Source of the DNA: Desulfocurvus vexinensis DSM 17965
GTDB taxonomy: Bacteria > Desulfobacterota > Desulfovibrionia > Desulfovibrionales > Desulfovibrionaceae
DNA: 64,000 bases
Assembly: GCF_000519125.1 (NCBI RefSeq)
Contig: NZ_JAEX01000001.1
Coordinates: 1-64,000, forward strand
Direction of reading: 5' to 3'
How positions within the stretch are numbered: the stretch's first letter is position 1; every line of letters begins with the position of its first letter. Positions 18,434 to 30,687 of the stretch are shown one piece after another. A program made the translations under genes and the position numbers. Below the pieces are notes generated by a model. It worked only from the letters and a program-made list of their open reading frames with translations. It had not been told where the DNA came from and ran no database searches.

Positions 18434-18462
18434 CGTATAGACGCCTTCCCCAGCGCTGTCAA
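18434..18462 (-). promoter_or_regulatory. tRNA-Val promoter
   Basis: Perfect TTGACA, exact 17-bp spacer, TATACG on the minus strand, with the expected start point about 12 nt before the tRNA 5' end. Confidence 0.8.
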
Positions 18463-18696
18463 CAATCCGGGGCCACAATTTCCGCACATTCCCGCAGGGC
18501 GCGGCGGGGAGCCTCGCGCGGCATGACGAGCCGCCCCGGCGCGGCTGGGGCGCTCGCGCCGGGGCGGTGGGGGGAGCGGCGCGTCGAGGGCAGGCGCCAC
18601 CCAGGTGCGACGGGCGCCGCAGCCGGGGCCGCCCGCGCACTCCGGGCCCGGCCCCCGTGCGCCGCAGGGCGCGGGGCAGGGGAGGCGCGCGGCCCG

Positions 18697-18725
18697 TTGC
18701 GCCCCGCCCGCGCGCGGTGTACTCT
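18697..18725 (+). promoter_or_regulatory. Candidate promoter of the glycosyltransferase-like gene
   Basis: TTGCGC, 17 bp spacer, TACTCT, ending 18 nt upstream of the GTG start. Confidence 0.35.
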
Positions 18726-18743
18726 GCCGCCCGGAGGACCGCC

Positions 18744-19415
18744 GTGGACCAGGCCCCGCTGTTCAGCGTCATCACCCCCAGCCGGGGCGACCGGCCCCGG
18801 GCCCTGGCCCTGGCCGTGGACAGCGTGGCTGTGGCCGCCGCCCAGGCCGGGCTGGCCCCCGGCGCCGTGGAAATGCTCGTGGGCTACGATGGCGTGCGCG
18901 GGCCGCGCACGGGCCCGGACGGCGCGCCCCCGCCGCCCTGGGTGCGCTTCTTCGACCTGCCCCGGGGCGGCAACTACGGCAACCCCGCGCGCCAGGCCCT
19001 GCTGCGCGCGGCGCGGGGCGCCTTCCTGCTGCTGGTGGACGACGACAACGCCCTGACCCCCGGGGCGTTCAATACCTACATGCAAGGGCTGGAGCACGAG
19101 ATGCAGGTCGGGCGCATCGACGTGTCGCGGGCCTTCGGCAAGCCCTTCCTGCCCGAGGCGCTGCCCGGGCGCGAGACCATCCGCCCCGGCAACATCGACC
19201 CGCTGTGCCTGTGCCTGGCGCGCGAGCTGGTGGTGGTGCGCTGCGGGGGCTGGCGCCCCGAGGGCGGCTACGAGTCCGACTACCTGAACATCCTGCGCTA
19301 CGCCCGCCGGGCGCGCTCCATCCGCCACACCGACGCCCTGGTGGGCGTGTACGACGCGGGCGCGGGCCTGGACCCGGGCGGGCAGAACCCCCGCCAGGCC
19401 GCCACCCGGGGCTGA
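18744..19415 (+). CDS. Family 2-like glycosyltransferase, small
   Basis: A 223-residue protein with the GT-A start FSVITPSRGDRPRALALAVDS and an acidic metal/nucleotide-sugar motif in FLLLVDDDNALTP. Sugar donor and acceptor are unknown. The GTG at 18744 is chosen because GGAGG lies 6 nt upstream and the conserved strand FSVITP begins at residue 6. It is shorter than most GT2 enzymes (250-300 residues), and no membrane segment is visible. The 3' neighbour is the small zinc-ribbon gene, 108 bp away. An annotation as hypothetical protein would be equally defensible. Confidence 0.7.
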   Translation: MDQAPLFSVITPSRGDRPRALALAVDSVAVAAAQAGLAPGAVEMLVGYDGVRGPRTGPDGAPPPPWVRFFDLPRGGNYGNPARQALLRAARGAFLLLVDDDNALTPGAFNTYMQGLEHEMQVGRIDVSRAFGKPFLPEALPGRETIRPGNIDPLCLCLARELVVVRCGGWRPEGGYESDYLNILRYARRARSIRHTDALVGVYDAGAGLDPGGQNPRQAATRG

Positions 19416-19523
19416 GGCGGACCTGCGGCGCCCGGCGCACTGGACAAATGCTCCCCCCGGGCTTATCTCCCAGCCTGCGGCGCCGTGCGCGCCGCGCCCA
19501 CCGTCAACCCGAAGGAGACCTCC

Positions 19524-19799
19524 ATGGACGATATCGACCTCACGCGCACCTGCCCCCACTGCGGCCAGCCCCTCAAGCCCTGGCTCGGCCCGCCCGAGAC
19601 CATGTGGGGCGTGCTGCTGGTGTGCCCCAGCAACCAGTGCCCCCTGTTCCAGTCCTCCAACGACTGCGTGACCGAGTTCAACCCCGAGTCCAAAATCGGC
19701 TTTCGCTACGCCGAGGATCCGGCCAACGACTACAAGTCCTTCAACCTCGCGGCCTACTGCGGCGAGACCTTCATGGATCTGACCCGGGCCAGCGAGTAG
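19524..19799 (+). CDS. Small cysteine-rich protein, possible zinc ribbon
   Basis: A 91-residue protein with AAGGAG upstream of ATG 19524. It contains CPHCGQPLKPWLG near the N-terminus and CPSNQCPLFQSSNDC about 25 residues later, a spacing that suits one zinc-ribbon knuckle pair. It ends in an aromatic, acidic segment. No domain name or function is recognised. It could be cytoplasmic and DNA- or protein-binding. Confidence 0.72.
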   Translation: MDDIDLTRTCPHCGQPLKPWLGPPETMWGVLLVCPSNQCPLFQSSNDCVTEFNPESKIGFRYAEDPANDYKSFNLAAYCGETFMDLTRASE

Positions 19800-20351
19800 C
19801 CGTCCGGGCGCGCGGGGCGGTGGCGTCCCGCGCCGCCCGGAGGCGGGACGCCGCCGCCCGCCGCCCGCCTTTGCATCCCGGGCCTGCGGTTGTCGCCGCA
19901 GCCCGTCGTCCGCCTCCGCTTCCTGGGCTCCTGGCTGCGCTTGCACCGCCGTCCCGGCCGCGTTTCGCCTGCGGCCCGGGCGCGCCATTGGGCCGGGTTG
20001 CCCTCTGCGCCTGCGCCCCCGCCCGCTCCGGCTGCGGCGCTGCCCCCGCCCCGGGCCCCGGCCGCACGGAAGCCCCGGCCTGCGGCTGCGCCCCCGCGTG
20101 CGCCGCGCCTTCGTTCCACGTGTGTCCCATCTCCCGACTACGCGCGCTGCGCCCCCGCGTGCGCCGCGCCTTCCGGAATGTCTTGAAATAGTCTAAACTT
20201 CTGCCCACTCAGAAAATTTTGGAATTGTTATTTTCCCCCGGGCGGGGTAACGAAAGGGGATTGGATTCCTGCGCGTTGCGGCGCGGCGCACCCTGGTGGG
20301 GGGACGAACGTCCCGCTGGTGCGCCGGGCGCCGCCGCAGGGCCCGGCGCGG

Positions 20352-20380
20352 TTGTGGCGCCAGGATTTTTCCGCTACACC
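20352..20380 (+). promoter_or_regulatory. Candidate promoter of the dipeptide-type importer
   Basis: TTGTGG, 17 bp spacer, TACACC. The predicted start point is about 14 nt upstream of the poly-C tract, which would place the tract in the mRNA leader. Confidence 0.3.
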
Positions 20381-20399
20381 CTGCGGGTGCGGCGCCCGG

Positions 20400-20419
20400 C
20401 CCCCCCCCCCCCCCCCCCC
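20400..20419. repeat. Poly-C homopolymer, 20 nt
   Basis: Twenty consecutive C residues, 75 bp upstream of the start codon of the substrate-binding protein gene. It is the longest homopolymer I see in the window and prone to slippage. Confidence 0.9.
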
Positions 20420-20494
20420 TGGTTTCCGCGACGGGGCGGCCCGGCACGACTGCGCGGCGGTGTGCCCTTTCTCAACCCAATTCGGAGGTATTCG

Positions 20495-22051
20495 ATGAAA
20501 CGCCTGCTTCTCGCCTGCCTGTGCGCGGCCATGCTCTGCGGCTTTGCCGGGGCGGCCCACGCCAAGACCCTCAAGATGGCCCTGGACGCCGACCCCACGT
20601 CCCTGGACCCGCATGTCCAGCTCTCGGGCGGCATGCTCCAGTATTCGCACATCTGCTTCGACCCGCTGGTCCGCTGGGCCAAGGACGGCTCCTTCGAGCC
20701 CCGGCTGGCCGTGTCCTGGGAGCAGATCGACCCGCTGACCACGCGCTTCCGCCTGCGTGAGGGCGTCAAGTTCCACAGCGGCAACACCTTCACCGCCAAG
20801 GACGTGGTCTGGACCCTGGAGCGCCTGAAGCAGAGCCAGGACTACAAATTCCTCTTCGAGCTGTTCGGCCCGGCCCAGGCCGTGGACGACCTGACCGTGG
20901 ACATCGTGACCACCAAGCCTTACGGCCTGGTGCTGGCCATGGCCACCTACATCTTCCCCATGGACAGCGCCTTCTACAGCGGCGTGGACGACAGCGGCCA
21001 GCCCAAGGACCTCATCGCCAAGACCGGGCCCTCCTTCGCCCTGACCAACGAGTCCGGCACCGGCCCGTTCTACGTGACCTACCGCGAGCACGGCGTGAAG
21101 ACCGTCTTCACCCGCTTCAAGGACTACTGGGACACCAAGAGCCCCGGCAACGTCAGCGAGATCGTGCTCACGCCCATCAAGGAAGAGGCCACCCGCGTGG
21201 CGGCGCTGCTGTCCGGCGACGTGGACTTCATCGCCCCCGTGCCCCCGCAGGACCTGGAGCGCGTCGGCACCCACAAGGACGTGCAGCTGGTGACCATGTC
21301 CGGCACCCGCGTCATCACCTTCCAGCTCAACCAGAAGCGCCGTCCCGAGTTCGCCGACAAGCGTGTGCGCATGGCCTTCGAGTACGCCGTGAACAACGCG
21401 GGCATCGTGGACAAGATCATGAAGGGCTTCGCCACCGTGGCCGCCCAGCAGAGCCCGGCGGGCTACGCGGGCCACAACCCCGAGCTGGCCCCGCGCTTCG
21501 ACCTGGACAAGGCCAAGGCGCTGATGAAGGAGGCCGGCTACGAGAACGGCTTCACCGTGACCATGATCGCCCCCAACAACCGCTACGTGAACGACGAGAA
21601 GATCGCCCAGGCCGTGGCGGGCATGCTGGCCAAGATCAACGTCAAGGTCGAGCTGAAGACCATGCCCAAGGCCCAGTACTGGGATGAGTTCGACGCCCAG
21701 GTGGCCGACGTGCAGATGATCGGCTGGCACGCCGACACCGAGGACAGCGCCAACTTCTTCGAGTACCTGCTCATGTGCCCCAACAAGGAGACCGGCTCCG
21801 GCCAGTACAACAGCGGCAACTACTGCAACGCCGAGCTGGACGCCCTGGTCGTGGCGGCCAACGCCGAGTTCGACCCCGCCAAGCGCGCCGCCATGCTGCA
21901 GCAGGCCGAGAAGATGGCCTACGACGACGCGGCCTTCGTGAACCTGCACTGGCAGAACAACTCCTGGGCGGGCCGCAAGAACCACAAGAACCTGGAGCAC
22001 ATCCTCAACGTCATGGACTTCCCCTACTTCGGTGACCTGACCATCGAGTAG
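20495..22051 (+). CDS. ABC transporter substrate-binding protein, family 5 (dipeptide/oligopeptide type)
   Basis: A periplasmic binding protein of 518 residues that captures peptides or a similar ligand and delivers it to the permeases encoded just downstream. A signal peptide is clear (MKRLLLACLCAAMLCGFAGA, cleavage near AHAK). The family-5 start is typical: LKMALDADPTSLDPHVQ, FDPLVRW, REGVKFHSGNTFTAKDVVWTLERL. GGAGGT precedes ATG 20495. A stem-loop lies between this gene and the permease genes. Exact ligand (dipeptide, nickel complex, other) cannot be read. Confidence 0.93.
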   Translation: MKRLLLACLCAAMLCGFAGAAHAKTLKMALDADPTSLDPHVQLSGGMLQYSHICFDPLVRWAKDGSFEPRLAVSWEQIDPLTTRFRLREGVKFHSGNTFTAKDVVWTLERLKQSQDYKFLFELFGPAQAVDDLTVDIVTTKPYGLVLAMATYIFPMDSAFYSGVDDSGQPKDLIAKTGPSFALTNESGTGPFYVTYREHGVKTVFTRFKDYWDTKSPGNVSEIVLTPIKEEATRVAALLSGDVDFIAPVPPQDLERVGTHKDVQLVTMSGTRVITFQLNQKRRPEFADKRVRMAFEYAVNNAGIVDKIMKGFATVAAQQSPAGYAGHNPELAPRFDLDKAKALMKEAGYENGFTVTMIAPNNRYVNDEKIAQAVAGMLAKINVKVELKTMPKAQYWDEFDAQVADVQMIGWHADTEDSANFFEYLLMCPNKETGSGQYNSGNYCNAELDALVVAANAEFDPAKRAAMLQQAEKMAYDDAAFVNLHWQNNSWAGRKNHKNLEHILNVMDFPYFGDLTIE

Positions 22052-22131
22052 GGCCCAGACGCGCGGGCCGGGGGGTTGCCATGACGCCCAAAGCGTTGTA
22101 GTGCCCCCTGCGCCCGGGCGAAGTCCCGCAC

Positions 22132-22158
22132 GGCCCGAAAGCCCCCGGCTTTCGGGCC
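22132..22158 (+). promoter_or_regulatory. Intercistronic stem-loop between binding protein and permeases
   Basis: Perfect 12-bp stem GGCCCGAAAGCC / GGCTTTCGGGCC with a CCC loop and no T-run. Such hairpins after binding-protein genes often protect the upstream mRNA and allow more binding protein than permease; that role is inferred here. Confidence 0.55.
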
Positions 22159-22245
22159 GCAACAGGGCTTCGCAGGCACGCAGCCGCCGCGGGACAGGCC
22201 CGCGCGGCCAGAAGTCCATCCACCCCAGCAGCGGCAAGACACCCT

Positions 22246-23223
22246 ATGTTCGCCTTCATTGTCCGACGCATCGCCCAGGCGGTCATGGTGATGCTCGTTA
22301 TCAGCGTCATCGGCTTCGCCATCAAGACCGCCGTGGGCGACCCCGTGCGCGATCTGGTGGGCGTGGCCGTCTCCGCCGAGGAGCGCGCCCGGCTGTCCCA
22401 GGAGCTGGGGCTGAACGACCCGCTGGCCGTGCAGTGGGTGCGCTTTCTGGGCGGCGCCCTGCAGGGCGACCTGGGCCAGTCCTATTTCTTCAAGCGCCCG
22501 GCCCTGGAGGTCATCGTGCGCAAGGCCCCGGCGACCCTGGAGCTGGTCCTGGCGGCCTCGGTGATCATTTTGCTGGTGTCGGTGCCGGTGGGCATCTACG
22601 CGGCGGTGCGCCCGCGCGCGCTGGCCTCGCGGCTGCTCATGGGCGGCAGCGTCATCGGCGTGTCCATCCCGGTGTTCCTCACGGCCATCATGCTCATCTA
22701 CGTGTTCGCCATCCACCTGGGCTGGCTGCCGTCCTACGGCCGCGGCGAGACCGTGCGCCTGACCTCCTGGTGGGACACGGGGCTGCTGACCAGGGACGGG
22801 CTGGAGCACCTGGTGCTGCCGGCCATCTCCCTGTCCTCGGTCATGCTGCCGCTGTTCATCCGCCTGATCCGCGCCGAGATGAAGGAGGTGCTCGAGGCCG
22901 AATACATGAAGTACGCCCGGGCCAAGGGCCTGCGCCCCTGGCGCGTGCTCTTCGTCCACGGCTTCAAGAACACGCTCTTGCCCGTGATCACCGTGGGCGG
23001 CGTGCAGCTGGGCACGATGATCGCCTTCACCGTGCTCACCGAGACGGTCTTCCAGTGGCAGGGCATGGGCTTCATCTTCCTGGAGGCCGTGGAGCGTGCC
23101 GACACCTCCCTGCTGGTGGCCTACCTGATTTTCGTGGGCTTCGTCTTCGTGCTGGTGAACACGGCGGTGGACATCATCTACGGCCTGGTCAACCCCATGG
23201 TCCGCATCGCGGGGAGGAAGTAG
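22246..23223 (+). CDS. ABC transporter permease, DppB type
   Basis: A 325-residue inner-membrane permease. The N-terminal membrane segment (FIVRRIAQAVMVMLVISVIGFAI) and four or five further helices match the DppB/OppB family. The cytoplasmic EAA loop that contacts the ATPases is LEAEYMKYARAKGLRPWRVLFVHGF. It pairs with the DppC-type permease that starts 1 nt after its stop. It lies 194 bp behind the binding-protein gene. Confidence 0.93.
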   Translation: MFAFIVRRIAQAVMVMLVISVIGFAIKTAVGDPVRDLVGVAVSAEERARLSQELGLNDPLAVQWVRFLGGALQGDLGQSYFFKRPALEVIVRKAPATLELVLAASVIILLVSVPVGIYAAVRPRALASRLLMGGSVIGVSIPVFLTAIMLIYVFAIHLGWLPSYGRGETVRLTSWWDTGLLTRDGLEHLVLPAISLSSVMLPLFIRLIRAEMKEVLEAEYMKYARAKGLRPWRVLFVHGFKNTLLPVITVGGVQLGTMIAFTVLTETVFQWQGMGFIFLEAVERADTSLLVAYLIFVGFVFVLVNTAVDIIYGLVNPMVRIAGRK

Positions 23224-23224
23224 C

Positions 23225-24139
23225 ATGGCCCTGGTCCAGCGCCTGCGCGAATCGTATTTCTTGCACAGCTTCCTGCGCGACCCCGTGGCCATCGGCAGCT
23301 TCGTGGTGGTGGCCCTGCTGGTGACGGCGGGGTTCCTGGCGCCGGTGCTGGCGCCCATGAACCCCTACGACCCGGCCCAGATCGACGTGATGGACTCCGA
23401 GCTGGCGCCGATGTGGATCGACCAGGACAGCGCCTTCCCCCTGGGCACCGACGCCCAGGGCCGCGATATCCTGTCCACCATCCTCTACGGCACGCGCGTC
23501 TCGGTGCTCATCGGCCTGGGCGCCGTGGCCCTGCAGGCGGTGCTGGGCATCGGCATCGGGCTCGTCTCGGGCTACGCGGGCGGGCGCATCGACGCCGTGC
23601 TCATGCGCGTGGCCGACGTGCAGCTGTCGTTCTCCACCTACATGGTGGCCATCTTCCTGGGCGCCATCTTCCAGACCGCCTTCGGCGTGGGCCGCTACGA
23701 GCAGGTGGCCGTGCCCTTCCTCATCGTGGTCATCGGCCTGGCCGAGTGGCCGCAGTACGCGCGCACCGTGCGCGCCTCGGTGCTGGCCGAGAAGAAGAAG
23801 GAGTACGTCGAGGCCGCGCGGGTCATCGGCCTGCCCTCGTGGCGCATCATGTGGCGGCACATCCTGCCCAACACCATGACCCCGGTGCTGGTCATCTCCA
23901 CCGTGCAGGTGGCCAACGCCATCATGAGCGAGGCGGCCCTGTCGTTCATCGGCCTGGGCATGCCCGCCACCAAGCCCTCCCTGGGCTCGCTCATCAAGTC
24001 CGGCTTCGAGTACATCTTCTCCGGCTCGTGGTGGATCACCCTGTTCCCGGGGGTGGTGCTGGTGCTGCTCATCCTGGCCATCAACCTGCTGGGCGACTGG
24101 ATGCGCGATTTCCTGAACCCCAAACTCTACAAGAGCTGA
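23225..24139 (+). CDS. ABC transporter permease, DppC type
   Basis: A 304-residue inner-membrane permease of the DppC/OppC family. It has the characteristic N-terminal cytoplasmic segment and first helix (VAIGSFVVVALLVTAGFLAPVLA), HPLGTDxxGRD-like FPLGTDAQGRDILSTILYG, and the EAA loop EYVEAARVIGLPSWRIMWRHILPN. Only 1 nt separates it from the upstream permease and 3 nt from the downstream ATPase, showing tight co-translation. Confidence 0.94.
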   Translation: MALVQRLRESYFLHSFLRDPVAIGSFVVVALLVTAGFLAPVLAPMNPYDPAQIDVMDSELAPMWIDQDSAFPLGTDAQGRDILSTILYGTRVSVLIGLGAVALQAVLGIGIGLVSGYAGGRIDAVLMRVADVQLSFSTYMVAIFLGAIFQTAFGVGRYEQVAVPFLIVVIGLAEWPQYARTVRASVLAEKKKEYVEAARVIGLPSWRIMWRHILPNTMTPVLVISTVQVANAIMSEAALSFIGLGMPATKPSLGSLIKSGFEYIFSGSWWITLFPGVVLVLLILAINLLGDWMRDFLNPKLYKS

Positions 24140-24142
24140 CGC

Positions 24143-25135
24143 GTGAAGATACAGCCCCAGGACGCCACCGCCACCCCGCGGCTGCTGGAGGTCGCGGACC
24201 TCACGGTGAAGTTCGCCCTGCGCAAGGGCACGCTGCCCGCCGTGTCGGGCGTGAGCTTCAACCTCGGGCCCGGCGAGCGGCTGGGGCTGGTGGGCGAATC
24301 GGGCGCGGGCAAGTCCGTCACCGGCTTCGCCGTCCTGAACCTCATTGCCAAGCCGGGGTTCATCGAGTCGGGCCGGGTGCTCTTCGAGGGCAAGGACCTG
24401 ACGGCCCTGCCCGAGGAGCGGCTGCGCGAGGTGCGCGGCAACCGCATCAGCATGATCTTCCAGGACCCGATGATGACCCTGAACCCGGTGCTCACCGTGG
24501 GCACCCAGATGGTGGAAACCCTGAAGGCCCACCGGGACATCAGCGACAAGGAAGCCACGGCCATCGCCCTGGAGAAGCTGCGCAAGGTCTACATCCCCTC
24601 GCCGGAAAAACGCCTGCGCCAGTATCCCCACGAGTTTTCCGGCGGCATGCGCCAGCGCATCGTCATCGCCATCGCCCTGCTCACCAGCCCGGCGCTGATC
24701 ATTGCCGACGAGCCGACCACGGCCCTGGACGTGACCATCCAGGCCGAGATCATGGACCTGCTGCTTGCGCTGTGCCGCACCGAGAACATGGGGCTCATCC
24801 TCATCACCCACGATCTGGCCGTGGTCTCGCAGGTGACGCAGAAGATCGCCGTGATGTACGCGGGGCGGATCATCGAGATGGGCCTGACCCAGGAGATCAT
24901 CGCCAACCCGCTGCACCCCTACACCCAGGGGCTGATCCGCGCCCTGCCGCAGTCCGGCTCGGGGCGCGGGGCGCGCCTGGAGCAGATCCCGGGCATCATG
25001 CCCAGCCTGTACAACATGCCCCCGGGCTGCGCCTTCCACCCGCGCTGCCCCAAGAAGTGCGCCCTCTGCTCCGAAGAGGCGCCCGCGCTGCTCTCGCGTG
25101 AAAGCGGCAGCCTTGTCGCCTGCCACTGCGTGTAG
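24143..25135 (+). CDS. ABC transporter ATP-binding protein, DppD type
   Basis: A 330-residue ATPase of the peptide importer. Walker A is GESGAGKS, the signature is FSGGMRQR, and Walker B is [12 protein letters not shown]. The C-terminal oligopeptide-transporter extension contains a Cys cluster (CAFHPRCPKKCALC), which in relatives binds an Fe-S cluster. It starts at GTG 24143, 3 nt after the permease stop. It works as a heterodimer with the next gene's product. Confidence 0.94.
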   Translation: MKIQPQDATATPRLLEVADLTVKFALRKGTLPAVSGVSFNLGPGERLGLVGESGAGKSVTGFAVLNLIAKPGFIESGRVLFEGKDLTALPEERLREVRGNRISMIFQDPMMTLNPVLTVGTQMVETLKAHRDISDKEATAIALEKLRKVYIPSPEKRLRQYPHEFSGGMRQRIVIAIALLTSPALIIADEPTTALDVTIQAEIMDLLLALCRTENMGLILITHDLAVVSQVTQKIAVMYAGRIIEMGLTQEIIANPLHPYTQGLIRALPQSGSGRGARLEQIPGIMPSLYNMPPGCAFHPRCPKKCALCSEEAPALLSRESGSLVACHCV

Positions 25136-25153
25136 GACGGAGGACCCCAGGAC

Positions 25154-26182
<1,029 letters not shown>

Positions 26183-26196
26183 CGCCAAAGGCCATC

Positions 26197-28068
26197 ATGG
26201 ACGATACGAAACTGCCCTGGCATGTCTACCTGCTGACCTGCGCCGACGGAACGCTGTACTGCGGCGTGACCAACGATCTCACGCGCCGCCTGGCCGAGCA
26301 CAACGCGGGCACCGGCGCCAAGTACACCCGCTCGCGCCTGCCCGTGGCCCTTACGGCCAGCGCACCCTTTGCCGACCGCTCGGCGGCCCAGGCCGCCGAG
26401 GCCGTGGTCAAGGCCCGCCCGCGCGCCAGCAAGGTGGACTACCTGCTGGCCCTGGCCGCCGCGCCGCGCTTCGGCCAGCCCGACCCGGCCCAGGCCGCGC
26501 CCGAAAAGAAGCCCCGCTCCGCCAGGGCCCCCAGGGGCAAGGCCCCCGACGCGCCACAGGCCGGGGGCCGGACGGCCAAACCCGAGGCCGCAGCCGAGGC
26601 GCAGGCGCCCGGCGCGCCGCAGCCCGGGGCCGCAGCCGCGCCAAAGCCCAAGGCCGGGGGCCGGAAGGCCGCCCCCAAGACGCCCGCAGCCCAGCCCACG
26701 GCCACCCCGGCGCCCGAGGCCGCAGCGGCCAAGGCCCCCAAGGGTGGCGCCCGGCCCCGCGAGGCCATGCCCGAGGCCCAGCCCGCGCCCCGGGGCAAGG
26801 GCCGCGCCGCCGCGCCCAAGGCTGCGCCCCAGGCCCAGGCGCCCGCCAGCGCCCCGGCGCCCGAGGGCGCCGCCGGGCCCAAAACCAGGGGCAAGGGCCA
26901 ACAGGCCGCCGCCCCGGCCCCCGAGGCCCGGCCCGCCGCCCGGGCCAAAACGTCCGCTCCGGCCCCGGCCTCCGAGGCTGCCGCGCCCGCAGCCAAGGGC
27001 AAAGGCGGAGCCAAGGCCGCCAGCGCCCCGGCTTCCGGCGCGCCTGCCTCGGCGCCCCGGGCCAGAGGCCGGGCCGCCGCCAGCACCTCGGCGCCCGAAG
27101 GCGAGGCCCCGGCGCCCCGGGCCAAGGGCAGGGGAGCGACCAGGGGCGAAGCCCCGGCTCCGGCGCCCAAAGCCAGGGCCCAGGGCGAAGCCCCGGCCCC
27201 CCGGGCCAAGGGCGGCGCGGCCCAGGGCGAGGCCCCGGCCCGGGAGCCCCGGCCCAAGGCGAAGCAGGCCCCCAAGGCCCGGCCCGCCGAGGCAGCGCCC
27301 CAGGCCGCGCCCGTGGTCTGCCTGCCCCCGCGCGACCTGCTGGACCGCCGCCTGGCCCCGCGCCGCGCGGTGGCCGACGTGGAGCCCCTGCGCGGCAAGA
27401 TCACCAAGGAAGACATCGGCCTGCTGCCCCTGGGCGCCTGGTGCGGCGAGATCGTCATCGTGGACACGCCGCGCGCCGCCGAGGCCGCCGCCCGCGACAT
27501 GCGCGCCGAGACCGTGCTCGGCTTCGACACCGAAAGCCGCCCGGCCTTCATGAAGGGCCGCTACTACCTGCCCTCGCTGATCCAGATGGCCACCACCGAG
27601 ACGGTGTACATCTACATGCTCGGGCGCCTGGCCTTCCCGGACAGCCTGATGGCCATTTTCGAGGACCCGAGCATCATCAAGACCGGCGTGGCCGTGCGCG
27701 ACGACGTGAAGGACCTGCAACGCATCACGCCCTTCGCCGCCCGGGGCTTCATCGACCTGGGCGTGGTCGCCCTGTACCACAAGCTGGACACCCACGGCCT
27801 GCGCAACCTGGCGGCCAAGTTCCTGGGCATCCGCATCTCCAAGGCCGCGCGCTGCACCAACTGGGCCAACCCCCGGCTGACCCCGGCCCAGATCAACTAC
27901 GCCGCCACCGACGCCTGGATCAGCCGCGAGCTGTTCCTGGCCATGGACCGCGAGGGGCTCATCGACCCCGCGCGCGACTACGACAACGGCAACGGCGTGC
28001 CCGAGCAGGCCAAGGACAGCAAGACCCGGGCCCGCGTCCGGCGCGGGGGGCGCTCCCGCCGCCGCTGA
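26197..28068 (+). CDS. GIY-YIG nuclease / 3'-5' exonuclease fusion with long Pro-Ala linker
   Basis: A 623-residue fusion of two nuclease folds. Residues about 8-90 are a GIY-YIG domain of the YhbQ/UPF0213 type: VYLLTCADGTLYCGVTNDLTRR with the conserved Glu in the later SAAQAAEAVVK helix. Residues about 100-372 are a low-complexity linker of Ala/Pro/Gly with regular Lys/Arg, histone-H1-like. Residues about 373-600 are a DnaQ-like, RNase D/WRN-type exonuclease: D444 and E446 in GFDTES, Asp in RDDVKDL, Y568 and D572 in YAATDAW. The tail is strongly basic (RARVRRGGRSRRR). Both active sites look intact. It starts 14 bp after the importer and may be read through from it. Substrate unknown; DNA or RNA processing is inferred. 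Confidence 0.88.
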   Translation: MDDTKLPWHVYLLTCADGTLYCGVTNDLTRRLAEHNAGTGAKYTRSRLPVALTASAPFADRSAAQAAEAVVKARPRASKVDYLLALAAAPRFGQPDPAQAAPEKKPRSARAPRGKAPDAPQAGGRTAKPEAAAEAQAPGAPQPGAAAAPKPKAGGRKAAPKTPAAQPTATPAPEAAAAKAPKGGARPREAMPEAQPAPRGKGRAAAPKAAPQAQAPASAPAPEGAAGPKTRGKGQQAAAPAPEARPAARAKTSAPAPASEAAAPAAKGKGGAKAASAPASGAPASAPRARGRAAASTSAPEGEAPAPRAKGRGATRGEAPAPAPKARAQGEAPAPRAKGGAAQGEAPAREPRPKAKQAPKARPAEAAPQAAPVVCLPPRDLLDRRLAPRRAVADVEPLRGKITKEDIGLLPLGAWCGEIVIVDTPRAAEAAARDMRAETVLGFDTESRPAFMKGRYYLPSLIQMATTETVYIYMLGRLAFPDSLMAIFEDPSIIKTGVAVRDDVKDLQRITPFAARGFIDLGVVALYHKLDTHGLRNLAAKFLGIRISKAARCTNWANPRLTPAQINYAATDAWISRELFLAMDREGLIDPARDYDNGNGVPEQAKDSKTRARVRRGGRSRRR

Positions 28069-28124
28069 GCCGGGCCGGTCCCTCCCTGCCAACTCAAGTT
28101 TGCACCTGCCGCCAAGTGGTTGCA

Positions 28125-28146
28125 GGGCAAGGGTTTCCCCTTGCCC
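28125..28146. promoter_or_regulatory. Perfect palindrome overlapping kinase promoter
   Basis: Inverted repeat GGGCAAGGG-N4-CCCTTGCCC. Its right arm contains the TTGCCC candidate -35 of the kinase gene, so it could be an operator. It has no T-run and is not a terminator. Confidence 0.45.
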
Positions 28147-28168
28147 GCCGCCGCCGCTGTGCTACAGT
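28141..28168 (+). promoter_or_regulatory. Candidate promoter of the heme-kinase operon
   Basis: TTGCCC, 16 bp spacer, TACAGT, about 38 nt upstream of the kinase ATG. Confidence 0.45.
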
Positions 28169-28206
28169 GGCAGCGCCCGGCGCCGCCCCGCCGGGCAGGA
28201 GCCTGC

Positions 28207-30683
<2,477 letters not shown>

Positions 30684-30687
<4 letters not shown>

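Larger units (their letters stand above)
18415..18743. other. Divergent intergenic region, tRNA-Val / glycosyltransferase
   Basis: About 330 bp holding the tRNA-Val promoter (18434-18462) on the minus strand and a candidate promoter (18697-18725) on the plus strand. The middle is GC-rich with no supported gene. Confidence 0.6.
19800..20494. other. Intergenic region with AT patch and 20-C tract
   Basis: About 695 bp. It is GC-rich and low-complexity to 20170, with repeated GCGCCCCCGCGTGCGCCGCGCCTTC-type blocks seen twice near 20090 and 20150. An AT-rich patch follows at about 20180-20240. Then come a promoter candidate, a run of 20 C (20400-20419), and the leader of the ABC importer. No gene is supported. 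Confidence 0.6.
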
